The notes: generated by a model not told the origin, from the sequence alone. A stretch of 64,000 nucleotides of DNA from Rariglobus sp041662485 (GCA_041662485.1 JBAZSJ010000008.1:75939-139938), one strand, 5' to 3'; shown: positions 34,334-43,755, counted from the first letter of the stretch. Translations and numbers: made by a program.

Positions 34334-36265
34334 TTACTTTTTTTCTTCGACGTAGATTTCGCCGCCGGTGGCGTGGAACTCGTCGGATTTTTCCTTCATG
34401 CCGGCTTCGATGGCCTCGGCGGAGTTGAGGCCGTGTTCGTCGGCATACTTGCGGATGTCGTCGGTGATGCGCATGGAGCAGAACTGCGGGCCGCACATGG
34501 AGCAGAAGTGCGCGGTCTTGGCGCCGTCCTGCGGGAGGGTTTCGTCGTGGTATTCGCGGGCGCGCTCGGGGTCGAGGGAGAGGTTGAACTGGTCTTCCCA
34601 GCGGAACTCGAAGCGGGCTTTGCTGAGCGCGTTGTCGCGGTATTGGGAGGCGGGGTGGCCTTTGGCGAGATCGGCGGCGTGGGCGGCGATCTTGTAGGTG
34701 ATGACGCCGGTGCGGACGTCGTCGCGGTTGGGGAGGCCGAGGTGCTCCTTGGGCGTGACGTAGCAGAGCATCGCGGTGCCGTGCCAGCCGATGATGGCGG
34801 CGCCGATGCCGCTGGTGATGTGGTCGTAGCCGGGGGCGATGTCGGTCGTGAGCGGCCCGAGCGTGTAGAAGGGCGCCTCGTGGCACCATTCGAGCTGCTT
34901 CTCCATGTTCTCGGCGATCATGTGCATGGGGACGTGGCCGGGGCCTTCGTTCATGACCTGGACGCCGCGCTCCCAGGCGCGGGTGGTGAGTTCGCCCTGG
35001 GTTTTGAGTTCGCCGAACTGGGCTTCGTCGTTGGCGTCGGCGATGGCGCCGGGGCGGAGGCCGTCACCGATGGAGAACGACACGTCGTAGGCGGCCATGA
35101 TGTCGCAGATGTCGTCCCAGTGGGTGTAGAGGAAGTTTTCTTTGTGATGGGAGAGGCACCACTTGGCCATGATCGAGCCGCCGCGGGAAACGATGCCGGT
35201 CATGCGGCGGGCGGTCAGGGGGATGTAGCGAAGGAGCACGCCGGCATGGATCGTGAAGTAGTCCACGCCTTGCTCGGCTTGTTCGATGAGCGTGTCGCGG
35301 AAGATCTCCCAGGTGAGGGCTTCGGGGCGGCCGCCGACTTTTTCGAGGGCTTGGTAAATGGGCACGGTGCCGACGGGGACGGGGCAGTTGCGGAGAATCC
35401 ACTCGCGGGTCTGGTGGATGTTCTTGCCGGTGGAGAGATCCATGAGGGTGTCGCCGCCCCATTTGACGGACCAGCGCATCTTCTCGACTTCCTCGTCGAT
35501 GGAGGAGGCGACGGCGGAGTTGCCGATGTTGGTGTTGATTTTGACGAGGAAGTTGCGGCCGATGATCATCGGCTCGAGCTCGGGGTGGTTGATGTTCGCG
35601 GGGATGATGGCGCGGCCGCGGGCGATCTCGGAGCGGACGAACTCGGGGGTGATTTCCTTGGGGATGGCGGCGCCGAAGGACTGGCCGCCGTGCTGGCGCC
35701 AGAGGGAGTTGCGCGGACCCTGCTCGGTCATTTCGAGGAGTTCGCGTTCGCGCTGGAGCTTGGTGTTTTCGCGGATGGCGATGTATTCCATCTCGGGTGT
35801 GATGATGCCGGCGCGGGCATACTGGAGCTGGGTGACGATCTTGCCGGGCTTGGCGCGGAGGACGCGGCGCTGGCTGCGGTCGAAGAAGCGGATGGGGTTG
35901 CGGCGGCCTTCGGCCTCGGCCTGGGCGCGGTGGGCTTCGGAGAGGTAGCCGTCGTCAATGGGCTTGATCTCGCGGCCGGCGACTTCCTCGACGTCGCCGC
36001 GTTCGCGAATCCACGCGTCGCGGATGGGCGTGAGGCCTTTGGCGGAGTCGGCGTGGAACCCGGAATCGCCCCATTCGCCGGCGGTGTCGTAAACGCGGAC
36101 GGGTTCGTTGGGGACCTCGGTGCCGTTGGGGAGCTTGGTGGGCGAGAGGGTGATCTCGCGCATGGGCACGCGGATGTCGGGGCGGCTGCCGGTGATGTAG
36201 ACGCGGCGGGAGGCGGGGAAAACCGTGTGGGCGGTGGCGGGCGTGTCGGTGGACGAGGAGGACAT
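34334..36265 (-). CDS. thiC: Phosphomethylpyrimidine synthase
   Basis: 643 residues, full length with the long N-terminal domain of bacterial ThiC. This radical SAM enzyme rearranges aminoimidazole ribotide to the HMP phosphate part of thiamine. The cluster-binding C-x2-C-x4-C is in FCSMCGPQFCSMRITDD near the C-terminus. Other signatures: NEGPGHVPMHMIAENM, SFSIGDGLRPGAIADANDEA and MVRCYVTP-like MLCYVTPKEHLGLPN. First gene of the thiamine operon, directly behind the TPP riboswitch. Confidence 0.98.
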   Translation of the reverse strand: MSSSSTDTPATAHTVFPASRRVYITGSRPDIRVPMREITLSPTKLPNGTEVPNEPVRVYDTAGEWGDSGFHADSAKGLTPIRDAWIRERGDVEEVAGREIKPIDDGYLSEAHRAQAEAEGRRNPIRFFDRSQRRVLRAKPGKIVTQLQYARAGIITPEMEYIAIRENTKLQRERELLEMTEQGPRNSLWRQHGGQSFGAAIPKEITPEFVRSEIARGRAIIPANINHPELEPMIIGRNFLVKINTNIGNSAVASSIDEEVEKMRWSVKWGGDTLMDLSTGKNIHQTREWILRNCPVPVGTVPIYQALEKVGGRPEALTWEIFRDTLIEQAEQGVDYFTIHAGVLLRYIPLTARRMTGIVSRGGSIMAKWCLSHHKENFLYTHWDDICDIMAAYDVSFSIGDGLRPGAIADANDEAQFGELKTQGELTTRAWERGVQVMNEGPGHVPMHMIAENMEKQLEWCHEAPFYTLGPLTTDIAPGYDHITSGIGAAIIGWHGTAMLCYVTPKEHLGLPNRDDVRTGVITYKIAAHAADLAKGHPASQYRDNALSKARFEFRWEDQFNLSLDPERAREYHDETLPQDGAKTAHFCSMCGPQFCSMRITDDIRKYADEHGLNSAEAIEAGMKEKSDEFHATGGEIYVEEKK

Positions 36266-36339
36266 GTGGGAGGGAGCTTGTGGATTCGCAGCCGGCCACG
36301 CCGGAAGAAATCAGCTCCCGTCGCTCGCGCGCCGGGCCC

Positions 36340-36436
36340 GTTTTCCCTTCGACGGTGCTAACCGCATCAGGTTCGAAGACTTCAGGAACGGATCGTGTTC
36401 CCATCTCAGCCCGACGCCTCGGGTTCGCCTAAACAA
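36340..36436 (-). promoter_or_regulatory. TPP riboswitch (THI element) in front of thiC
   Basis: Read on the minus strand: a GGCTGAGATGGGAACACG pyrimidine-sensing part, then GAACCTGATGCGGTTAGCAC, and a closing CGTCGAAGGGAA. GCTGAGA, the ACCTGAT core and the final AAGGGAA are the conserved THI-box bases. It lies about 75 bases before the thiC start, where binding of thiamine pyrophosphate would switch off the operon. Confidence 0.95.
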
Positions 36437-36440
36437 ATGA

Positions 36441-36472
36441 GCCGCCACGCTCGTGCGGAGCGGCGGTTTTTT
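36441..36472. terminator. Hairpin between riboswitch and RidA-like gene
   Basis: CCGCC-ac-GCTC and GAGC-GGCGG pair and are followed by TTTTTTC on the plus strand. Its place, after the minus-strand RidA-like gene and before the riboswitch, suggests it isolates the two units, although the T-run faces the other way. Confidence 0.5.
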
Positions 36473-36515
36473 CAACGCTATTTTCCCGTCTGGCTTAAAC
36501 CTTGCGCCGGACCGA

Positions 36516-37628
36516 CTAGGACGAGACTTCCGCGTCCAGTTCGAGTTCGAAGAGGAGATCGTCGCGGCAGATGTCGCAGTGGAGGTTGATGCACGGCGGG
36601 GTTTCCCAGTCGTGTTCGTCGCACCAGTGTTCGAAGGCGGGCACGAAGTCGGGAGATTTGAAGTAGGCGATGGCGCGGGTGGTGTCGTTCCAACCGAGTC
36701 CGCGTGATTTCAGGATGGCACCGACCACGCTCATGGTGAGCCCGACCTGATGGTGGATGTCGTTTTTCCAGACCGTGGTGCCGCCGGGCTCGATGCTCGC
36801 CGTGCCGGAGATGAGGACGCGGCGCGTTGTGCCCAAGTCGATTTCGACGGCGCGGCTGAAGGCGCTGCCGTAGGCGGGCGCGGGGCATTGCAAGGGGGAG
36901 CCGATCTCGTGCGCGTTGCACCCTGCGTTGATTGGGCGGACGGCGAGGCCCGCGAGGACGAGCGCGGCGCCGACGGGGTTGGCCGCGGAGATGCCGGTGC
37001 TCGCCGGCAGCGAGCCGGTGCGAAAAGCGACGGTGCGGTAGCGGGCGGAACGGGCGCGGTTGAACTCGTCATACCATTTGAGCAACTCGTGGTTGTAGCA
37101 CCAGGTGCGAACCAAGTCGCCGAGCGCGAAGCCGGCGGCGTTGAGCGCGCGTTCCAGCGCGTCGAAGGCCTGGGTCGTTTGCAAACCGGGCTCGGCGGAC
37201 GTGTCGTCGGGGAGAGCGCCGCCCACCCAGCAAAGTTCCGCGCCGCCGATGGTGTAGCGCGACGCCATCACGCGGCCGTTCACGGTGATCGGTTCAACCG
37301 GGCCTCCGGCGAGCGCGAAGGCCTGCACGCCGGCGAGCGCGGCGCCGTGGCAGCTCGCGCCTTCCACCCAGAGCACGGGCCAGGCGGGGGCGCCCAAGGC
37401 ATCCTGCATGGCCGCTTCAATGAGGCGGCGCGAGGTGATCGAGCCGAAGACCATCAGGCCGATGATGCCGGCGTGTTCTTCGCGCAGGCGGGCCGCGAGC
37501 CGGTGCAGGGGCTGCGAAGGTTGTTCGCCGGGCAAGGCGGATTCGGTGAAGGTGAGTTCACGCGCGACGCCGGAAGCGGCGGCTTTTTTGGGCGCTCGAG
37601 GCACGGACAGGGCAGGTGCGGAAAGCAT
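36516..37628 (-). CDS. RidA/chorismatase-like protein
   Basis: 370 residues from ATG 37628; the open frame runs further upstream into the antisense of the DUF1549 gene and is not used. The C-terminal half (from about GSPLQCPAPAYGSAFSRAVE) has the RidA/YjgF trimer-forming pattern, including LISGTASIEPGGTTVWKND. The N-terminal half (GLMVFGSITSRRLIEAAMQD) resembles the first domain of chorismatases such as FkbO/Hyg5, which hydrolyse chorismate. Chorismatase activity cannot be confirmed by reading. Single gene on the minus strand. Confidence 0.65.
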   Translation of the reverse strand: MLSAPALSVPRAPKKAAASGVARELTFTESALPGEQPSQPLHRLAARLREEHAGIIGLMVFGSITSRRLIEAAMQDALGAPAWPVLWVEGASCHGAALAGVQAFALAGGPVEPITVNGRVMASRYTIGGAELCWVGGALPDDTSAEPGLQTTQAFDALERALNAAGFALGDLVRTWCYNHELLKWYDEFNRARSARYRTVAFRTGSLPASTGISAANPVGAALVLAGLAVRPINAGCNAHEIGSPLQCPAPAYGSAFSRAVEIDLGTTRRVLISGTASIEPGGTTVWKNDIHHQVGLTMSVVGAILKSRGLGWNDTTRAIAYFKSPDFVPAFEHWCDEHDWETPPCINLHCDICRDDLLFELELDAEVSS

Positions 37629-37841
37629 GACGGGGTAGGGGGCTACGCGTGTGCGTAAAATAGGGATCGGGGAAAGCAATGAACTGACGCCGGAACATAC
37701 AGAGAGGGTTACGGACGGGGCAGACCTTCCGGCGTGGATCGCGGGATAGAACAAGATCCTATCGGCCTGATTAGCGCGGCTTGAATGCGGCACAGAGGTG
37801 TAGTCGTCGCGAGGGTTGGGCGTCATGTTGGCAACCACCCC

Positions 37842-39446
37842 ATGCTCCGCCGCCGCCCGCTTTTGCGCAGTTCGATTTTTACGTCCGTGCTCCTTGTGTG
37901 CACGGCGGTCGGTGCCGCGCCAACCGCCCCCGCCCTTGACGGGCGGGGCGCGGATGCGGCGGTGTTCGAGGCTCCGGGCGAACCGGTGCCGGAGACGGCG
38001 CTGGACAAACTTGTGCGGGCGCGTCTGCGGGAGCTGAAGATCACGCCGGCGCCCCTGTGTTCGGACGCGGTGTTTTTGCGGCGCGCCTATCTGGACGTGA
38101 CCGGCACGCTGCCGACCGTGGCGGAGGCGCGCGAGTTTCTCGACGACCGCCAGCCCGGCAAACGTCAGCGGCTGACAAACCGGCTGCTGGAGCGCCCGGA
38201 GTATGCCGCCTATCAGGCCATGCGGTGGAGCGACCTGCTGCGGGTGAAGGCCGAGTTTCCAATCAATCTCTGGCCCAACGCCGCGCAGGCCTACCACCGC
38301 TGGATCGTGCAGGCGATGCGCGAGAACCGGCCCGCCGACGTGTTTGCGCGCGAACTGCTGACGGCCAGCGGCAGCAACTTCCGCAGCGGTCCGCCGAATT
38401 TTTACCGCGCGGTGCAAAGCCGCGAGCCCGAGGTGCTGGCGCGGGTGGTGGCGCTGACGTTCTTTGGCATGCGCTCCGAACTCTGGCCAACCGCGCGGCA
38501 GGCGGGACTAGCGGGCTTCTTCACGTCGATCCGCTACAAGCAGACGGGCGAGTGGAAGGAGGAGATTGTTTTTTTTGATCCGGTCGCTCCGGCCGATCCG
38601 GCGCGCCTGCCGGTTTTCCCCGACGGCACGCCCGCGAAGATCGCACCGGGGCAGGATCCGCGCGAGGTGCTGGCGGACTGGATGCTCCAGTCTAAACACC
38701 CGTGGCTCGCCCGCTCGCTCGCCAACCGCGCGTGGGGCTGGCTGCTCGGCCGCGGCATCGTGAACGAACCCGACGATTTCCGGGCGGACAACCCGCCTTC
38801 GAATCCCGCGCTGCTCGCCTATCTCGAACGCGAGTTCATCTCGTCACGCTACGACATGAAGCAGCTGTTCCGGTTGATTCTGAATTCGCAGACCTACCAG
38901 CGGTCGTCGTTGCCGGCGGACGCCGGCCCCGCGGCGGCGGCGAACTTCGCCTTTTATCCCGTGCGGAGGCTTGAGGCGGAGGTGCTGGCCGACGCGCTCA
39001 ACCAGATCACCGGAGGCACGGATTCCTACGTGAGCGCGATCCCGGAGCCGTTCACCTTCATCCCGGCCGACGTCCGGGCGATCGCGTTGCCCGACGGCAG
39101 CATCTCGGGGGCTTTTCTGGAAAAGTTCGAACGCTCGTCTCGCGACACCGGCCTCGCCGCCGAACGGGACAACACCATCAGCGCGGCCCAGCGCATGCAT
39201 CTCCTCAATTCCAGCCATGTGCTCCGCAAGCTCGAGCAGGGCGGGACGCTTCGCAACCTGCTGAAACCGGGTCCGCAGGAAGGCGAGCCGGTGGTCAACC
39301 GGCTTTACCTCGCCGTGCTCTCGCGCCGCCCGACCTCGGCCGAATGGGCGCGCGCCGGAAAGCCCGACACCCCGGCCGGCCGCACGGCGATACAGGATCT
39401 CGCCTGGGCGCTGATCAACAGCCCGGAGTTTCTTTACCGCCACTGA
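37842..39446 (+). CDS. Secreted DUF1549/DUF1553 protein
   Basis: 534 residues from ATG 37842 (signal peptide LRSSIFTSVLLVCTAVGAAP). A DUF1549 domain lies at about residues 55-230 (AVFLRRAYLDVTGTLPTVAE), and DUF1553 follows (SLANRAWGWLLGRGIVNEPD, then RRLEAEVLADALNQITGG). The pair of domains is a hallmark of Planctomycetota and Verrucomicrobiota, found as two-gene units with DUF1501 and linked to breakdown of complex glycans or periplasmic cytochrome-like complexes. It lacks the N-terminal cytochrome (CxxCH) domain that longer versions have. Confidence 0.9.
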   Translation: MLRRRPLLRSSIFTSVLLVCTAVGAAPTAPALDGRGADAAVFEAPGEPVPETALDKLVRARLRELKITPAPLCSDAVFLRRAYLDVTGTLPTVAEAREFLDDRQPGKRQRLTNRLLERPEYAAYQAMRWSDLLRVKAEFPINLWPNAAQAYHRWIVQAMRENRPADVFARELLTASGSNFRSGPPNFYRAVQSREPEVLARVVALTFFGMRSELWPTARQAGLAGFFTSIRYKQTGEWKEEIVFFDPVAPADPARLPVFPDGTPAKIAPGQDPREVLADWMLQSKHPWLARSLANRAWGWLLGRGIVNEPDDFRADNPPSNPALLAYLEREFISSRYDMKQLFRLILNSQTYQRSSLPADAGPAAAANFAFYPVRRLEAEVLADALNQITGGTDSYVSAIPEPFTFIPADVRAIALPDGSISGAFLEKFERSSRDTGLAAERDNTISAAQRMHLLNSSHVLRKLEQGGTLRNLLKPGPQEGEPVVNRLYLAVLSRRPTSAEWARAGKPDTPAGRTAIQDLAWALINSPEFLYRH

Positions 39447-39464
39447 CCCCCACCTCTCATTCCC

Positions 39465-40856
39465 ATGTTTTCATCCTCTGATTTGAACCGTCGTGTGAAC
39501 ATCCCGGGCGCCGGAGGGATGAGCCGTCGCGAGGCGATCCGGCTCGGCCTGGTCGCGGCGGCGGGAGGTCTGTTGCTGCCGTATATCGGAAGATCCGATA
39601 CGGTCGTCGCTCCGACCGCGGACGTGCGTCCGCCGCCCTCGCCGCGGGCCAAGGCGGTGATCCAGGTCTGGTTGTGGGGCGGGCCGGCGCATCTCGACAC
39701 TTTCGATCCCAAGCCGGAGGCGGGGCCCGACTACTGCGGGCCGTTCACGAAGCCGATCGAGACCAACGTGCCGGGCATGCGCATCTGCGAGATGCTGCCG
39801 TTGCTGGCGAAGCAGGCGGACAAATACTCGCTGATCCGGAGCCTCACGCACGGCGTCAACGCGCACGAGACGGCGGCCTACATCGTGCAGACGGGGCATC
39901 CGGCCGGCGCTCGCGACGTGTATCCGGGAATCGGCGCGGTGGTCTCGCTTTTCAAGGGCTATGGCGCGGGCTACCGCGGCCTGATTCCGCCCTACATCGT
40001 GATGAGCCAGCCGCAGGGGCGTTTTTCGGAGTCGGGGTTTCTCGGGCCGCGCTACAAGCCCTTTGCCACGGGAGGAGATCCGGCGGCGGCGCGTTTTTTG
40101 GTGGAGGGCATCGTGTCGCCGAGCCTCACCGAGGAGCGGCTGAAGGAGCGTCGCAGGCTGCTCGCGGAGACGGACACGTTCGGGCGGGCGCTTCGCGCAC
40201 ATGATCCGGCGGCGTTGAAAACGTTCGACCGCGCCGGAGACGAGGCCTACGAGATGATCCTCGGGGACGCGGGCAAGGTGTTTGATCTGGCGCAGGAGCC
40301 CGACGCCGTCCGCGACCGTTACGGAAGGAACACGCTCGGGCAGGCGTGCCTCGCGGCGCGGCGTCTGGTCGAGCGCGGCGTGCCCTACGTGACGATCAAC
40401 GCGAACGGCTGGGACACGCACAAGCAGCACTTCCAGACCATGCGACGCAAGCTGCCCGAACTGGACCAGGGCGTGAGCGGATTGCTGGAGGATCTTTCGC
40501 AACGCGGGTTGCTCGACTCCACCGTCGTGTGGGTGTGCGGGGAATTCAGCCGCACGCCGAAGGTGCAGAACGAGGCTCCGTGGAACGGCGGCCGCAACCA
40601 CTACGGAAAGGTCCAGTCGGCTTTGGTTGCGGGAGGCGGTCTGCGCGGCGGGCAGGTCGTGGGGAGCACCGACGCCAAGGGCGAGAACGCGGTGGAGCGC
40701 CCGTTGCATCCGGCGGATCTGCTGGAAACGATCTATGGGCAACTCGGGATCGCGGCCGATGCGAAGTTGCCTCATCCGGAGGGGCTCGATGTGCGCGTGC
40801 TGCCGGGCAAGACGGAGCTGCCGCAGCGAACGGGGGCGATCCGCGAACTGATTTAA
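39465..40856 (+). CDS. DUF1501 family protein
   Basis: 463 residues with a Tat-like leader (MSRREAIRLGLVAAAGGLLL). DUF1501 proteins resemble the alkaline phosphatase/sulfatase fold: VIQVWLWGGPAHLDTFDPKP at the front, NANGWDTHKQHFQTM and the late WVCGEFSRTPKVQ with NGGRNHYGKV supply the likely metal-binding Asp/His. They always accompany DUF1549/1553 proteins, as here (18-base gap). The family is believed to be sulfatase-like, but no substrate is established. Confidence 0.92.
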   Translation: MFSSSDLNRRVNIPGAGGMSRREAIRLGLVAAAGGLLLPYIGRSDTVVAPTADVRPPPSPRAKAVIQVWLWGGPAHLDTFDPKPEAGPDYCGPFTKPIETNVPGMRICEMLPLLAKQADKYSLIRSLTHGVNAHETAAYIVQTGHPAGARDVYPGIGAVVSLFKGYGAGYRGLIPPYIVMSQPQGRFSESGFLGPRYKPFATGGDPAAARFLVEGIVSPSLTEERLKERRRLLAETDTFGRALRAHDPAALKTFDRAGDEAYEMILGDAGKVFDLAQEPDAVRDRYGRNTLGQACLAARRLVERGVPYVTINANGWDTHKQHFQTMRRKLPELDQGVSGLLEDLSQRGLLDSTVVWVCGEFSRTPKVQNEAPWNGGRNHYGKVQSALVAGGGLRGGQVVGSTDAKGENAVERPLHPADLLETIYGQLGIAADAKLPHPEGLDVRVLPGKTELPQRTGAIRELI

Positions 40857-40864
40857 CCCAACCC

Positions 40865-42727
40865 ATGCGTGTTTACCCTTGGATGGTTTCTTTGGCGCTG
40901 TCGGTCGCGGGGCCGGCGGCGATGGCTCAGGTGGGCTATGTGTATCCGGCGGGCTGCCAGCAGGGGGCGACGGTCACGGTCATCCTTGGCGGGCGCGGAC
41001 TGCTGGACCTGGAGCAGGTGGCGTTTTCCGGCACGGGGCTTTCCGCGCGGATTCTCGGTTATGAAAAACCGATGTCGCCCGAAGAACGGATGAAGTTGCA
41101 GGACGAACTGGCCGAGTTGAGGAAACCCGGGGCTCCGTCGGCGCCCGAGCGCATCGCGGAGCTGAGAAAGCGGCTCGACATGGTTCAGCGCAACGCCGTC
41201 ACGCCCGCGCTTCAGGAAACGGTGACCTTGGAGGTGAGCGCCACGGCGGACGCGCCCATCGGGGCGCGCGATCTGCGAATTCTTGGCAGGGGAGGTCTGA
41301 GTCTGCCGCTGGTATTTATGGTGGGCGACCAGCCGGAGGCGTCTTTTCCGGCGGTGACGGCCATCACGCCGCGTCCTCCCGCGGGTTCCGCACGCGCCGT
41401 GGCCGCGGAGTCGGCCGGTGTGCTTGCGGTGACGCCGCCGGTGGTGGTCAACGGACAGATTTTGCCGGGCGAGTCCGACCGTATCCGCTTTGCAGGAAAA
41501 AAGGGGCAGCGGCTGATCGTGGCGGTGCATGCGCGCGCCTTGATTCCGTATCTGGCGGACGCCGTGCCGGGGTGGTTTCAGTCCACCGTGTCGCTGCTGG
41601 ATGCGCAGGGAAAGGAGCTCTCGTATGCGGACGACTTTCGCTACAAGGCCGATCCGGTGCTGGCGTATCAGCTGCCGGCGGACGGCGACTACACGCTGGT
41701 GGTGAGGGACACGCTTTATCGGGGCAGGGAGGATTTTGTCTACCGGGTGGCGATCGGGGAGCTGCCGTTTGTTTCGGGGATGTTTCCGCTCGGCGGCGCG
41801 CCGGGGAAGGAAATGGATTTTGCCATGAACGGCTGGAATCTGCCCGCGCTGGTGCGTCACGTGCGGTTGCCGGACGAACGCGGGGTGCATCCGCTCGACC
41901 TGCCTCGGTGCGTCGCGGCGACGGGCACGGTCGAGGTCGCCGTGGACGATCTGCCCGAGTGCGGCGAAACCGCGTCGAACGACACGACCGGCAAGGCGCA
42001 GGAAATTTCATCGCCGGCGGTCGTGAACGGACGGATCGAGAAGGCGGGCGACGAGGATTGGTTTCAATTCAAGGCGGCGGCGGGCGCGCCGCTCGTGGTG
42101 GAGGTGGTGGCGCGGCGCCTGCGGTCCCCGCTGGACGGCACGCTGCAGGTTTTCGGGCCCGCCGGCGGTGCGGTGCTGGCGGCGAACGACGACGACGACG
42201 ACAAGGCGGACGGGCTTTCGACCCATCATGCGGACCCGAGACTGACCTTCACGCCGTCGGCCGACGGGATTTACCGGGTGCGGCTGGCCGACGCCCAGCG
42301 TCGGGGAGGCATTGACTACGCCTACCGGTTGCGGGTGAGCGCGCCGCGTCCGGACTTCGCGTTGCGGGTGGTGCCGTCGAGCGTGAACCTGCGCGCGGGC
42401 GGGAGCGCGAAGGTGACGGTGTTTGCGCTGCGCCGCGACGGATTTGCGGGCAAGATCGCGCTGGCGTTGCGCGATTCGCCGGGCGGCTTCCGGCTCGGCG
42501 CGGGCGAGATTCCGGCGGGGGCGGACAAGGTGGAGCTCACCCTGAATGCGTCCCGCGAAGTGCCGGCCGGCGTGGTCGCGTTGGCGATCAAGGGTTCGGC
42601 GGAGATCGGCGGAACCGGCGTGAGCCACGGCGCGGTGCCGGCGGACGACCGGATGCAGGCGTTTTTTTACCGGCATCTGGTGCCGGCGCGGCAATGGCTC
42701 GTGTCGGTGCGAAAGGGAGGAAAGTAG
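40865..42727 (+). CDS. Secreted protein with PPC-type domains
   Basis: 620 residues from ATG 40865 with a signal peptide (MVSLALSVAGPAAMAQ). Two bacterial pre-peptidase C-terminal (PPC) type beta-sandwich domains are seen: ESDRIRFAGKKGQRLIVAVH to DYTLVVRDTLYRGREDFVYR, and a second EDWFQFKAAAGAPLVVEVVA with DGIYRVRLADAQRRGGIDYA. No protease domain is attached. It forms an operon with the DUF1549 and DUF1501 genes (8-base gap), the common three-gene set in this phylum, and probably binds the substrate or scaffolds the complex. Confidence 0.85.
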   Translation: MRVYPWMVSLALSVAGPAAMAQVGYVYPAGCQQGATVTVILGGRGLLDLEQVAFSGTGLSARILGYEKPMSPEERMKLQDELAELRKPGAPSAPERIAELRKRLDMVQRNAVTPALQETVTLEVSATADAPIGARDLRILGRGGLSLPLVFMVGDQPEASFPAVTAITPRPPAGSARAVAAESAGVLAVTPPVVVNGQILPGESDRIRFAGKKGQRLIVAVHARALIPYLADAVPGWFQSTVSLLDAQGKELSYADDFRYKADPVLAYQLPADGDYTLVVRDTLYRGREDFVYRVAIGELPFVSGMFPLGGAPGKEMDFAMNGWNLPALVRHVRLPDERGVHPLDLPRCVAATGTVEVAVDDLPECGETASNDTTGKAQEISSPAVVNGRIEKAGDEDWFQFKAAAGAPLVVEVVARRLRSPLDGTLQVFGPAGGAVLAANDDDDDKADGLSTHHADPRLTFTPSADGIYRVRLADAQRRGGIDYAYRLRVSAPRPDFALRVVPSSVNLRAGGSAKVTVFALRRDGFAGKIALALRDSPGGFRLGAGEIPAGADKVELTLNASREVPAGVVALAIKGSAEIGGTGVSHGAVPADDRMQAFFYRHLVPARQWLVSVRKGGK

Positions 42728-42768
42728 GGCGTTTTACTGAGCCTTGCATAATAGAGTGACGATTTCCA

Positions 42769-42847
42769 GGTAGGGCGGGACCGCTGGGCCCGCCGCGATT
42801 TACCACTGGGCACCGCGCAACGGACGGCCCAGCGGTCCGTCCCTACC
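42769..42847. repeat. Dispersed inverted repeat, family B
   Basis: GGTAGGGCGGGACCGCTGGG faces ACGGCCCAGCGGTCCGTCCC then TACC. The left arm is the GCGGG version, the right arm the GGACGG version, as at 25579-25660 and 50724-50787. Confidence 0.92.
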
Positions 42848-42932
42848 TGTTACCCTATTACGCTAGAGTCAGTAAGTTAACATGCCCCGGAGCGTGCTTC
42901 AGGGTAGTGGACTGCGGCGGTGCTCTTCTCGG

Positions 42933-42988
42933 TGTAGCGGCGAGCACCAGCGAGCCGACGAACCTCCACTCGCTGGCGCTCGCGGCTA
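42933..42988. repeat. Dispersed inverted repeat, family E
   Basis: GTAGCGGCGAGCACCAGCGA at the left, CTCGCTGGCGCTCGCGGCTA at the right. About 50 bases are identical to 19754-19806. Confidence 0.9.
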
Positions 42989-43028
42989 CAATTCCAAGCC
43001 GAAGCATATTGGCCCCATTGGGAATAAA

Positions 43029-43091
43029 ACTGTCGCCGACCCCGGTCAGATGCCATGTCCAAGGCACCGGGGTCAGCGACCCCGGCTACAA
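43029..43091. repeat. Hairpin repeat, GTAG-CCGGGGTC type
   Basis: GACCCCGGTCAG and ACCGGGGTCAGCGACCCCGG then CTAC give two nested hairpins. On the minus strand it begins GTAGCCGGGGTCGCTGACCC, so it has the same GTAG-plus-hairpin plan as the other families. Confidence 0.7.
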
Positions 43092-43156
43092 CCGGGACGG
43101 ATCATCGGGAAATGGTTCGGGGTTGAGCGCGGCGGGGCGCTTGGCGACAGTGGCGC

Positions 43157-43750
43157 ATGATTTCGCTTCACGAAGGCAAGGGCTCGCGCCCGAAAAAACC
43201 GGCGGCACAGGCGATGGTCCTGGGTCTTTCGGTGGCCGGTTGCACGCCGCGTATCTGGCGGCAGATGATCGTGAAGGAGTCTATGTGGCTCGCGCGGCTG
43301 CACGACTCCATCCAGGTCGCCTTCGACTGGTTCGACTACCAGACGCATGTGTTCACGCTGGAGGATCTGCGGCTGGGGAATCCGGCGAAGCGCGACGGGC
43401 ACCTCGTCGAGGACGACCGCGACACCACGCTGGCGGACCTCGACCTCGCGCATCGGGCGGGGATGGTTTACGACTATCATTTCGGCGAGGGCTGGCGCGT
43501 GGATATCCGCGTCGAGAAACTCGTGCCGGTGCAAAAGGGCATGGTTTATCCTCATTGCGTCGCCGGCGAGCGGGCGGGCCCGCCGGAGGATTGCGGCGGG
43601 ATCGAGGCGTATCACGACATGCTCGCCTGCATCAAGGAGCCGGGCACGGAGCTGGGGCGCGAGTGGCTGGAGTGGCTGGGGCCGCAGTATGACGCCGAGC
43701 GGTGCGATGTGGCGGCGATCAACAAGGCGCTGCGGAAATTTGGCAAGTGA
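43157..43750 (+). CDS. PRiA4_ORF3-like protein
   Basis: 197 residues of the plasmid pRiA4b ORF-3-like family: LGLSVAGCTPRIWRQMIVKE, LHDSIQVAFDWFDYQTHVFT, and a closing YDYHFGEGWRVDIRVEKLVP are its conserved strands and the D-x-G-D/Y-W stretch. The family is found on plasmids, in IS1096-type elements and on chromosomes; its function is unsettled. The protein is complete. Nothing else nearby looks like plasmid or IS sequence. Confidence 0.83.
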   Translation: MISLHEGKGSRPKKPAAQAMVLGLSVAGCTPRIWRQMIVKESMWLARLHDSIQVAFDWFDYQTHVFTLEDLRLGNPAKRDGHLVEDDRDTTLADLDLAHRAGMVYDYHFGEGWRVDIRVEKLVPVQKGMVYPHCVAGERAGPPEDCGGIEAYHDMLACIKEPGTELGREWLEWLGPQYDAERCDVAAINKALRKFGK

Positions 43751-43755
43751 CGGAG

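Larger units (their letters stand above)
42728..43156. other. Gene-free stretch made of repeats
   Basis: Holds family B (42769-42847), family E (42933-42988) and the GACCCCGG hairpins (43029-43091). No gene or promoter is clear. Confidence 0.7.

Noticed and set aside
34298..36361. 687-codon plus-strand frame antisense to thiC
   Set aside because: It is the shadow of thiC (GC-rich third positions); Gly/Asp/Val-rich without any family motif.
36441..36472. Hairpin as expression platform of the TPP riboswitch
   Set aside because: It lies upstream of the sensing domain in the direction of thiC transcription, so it cannot be the switch terminator.
37629..38417. Extension of the RidA-like frame by 263 codons
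   Set aside because: It runs antisense to the DUF1549 gene and shows only Arg/His/Pro-rich sequence; the family starts near 37628.
43157..43750. PRiA4_ORF3-like gene as mark of an integrated plasmid or IS1096-type element
   Set aside because: No transposase, partition or replication gene and no terminal repeats around it; the family is also frequent on chromosomes.
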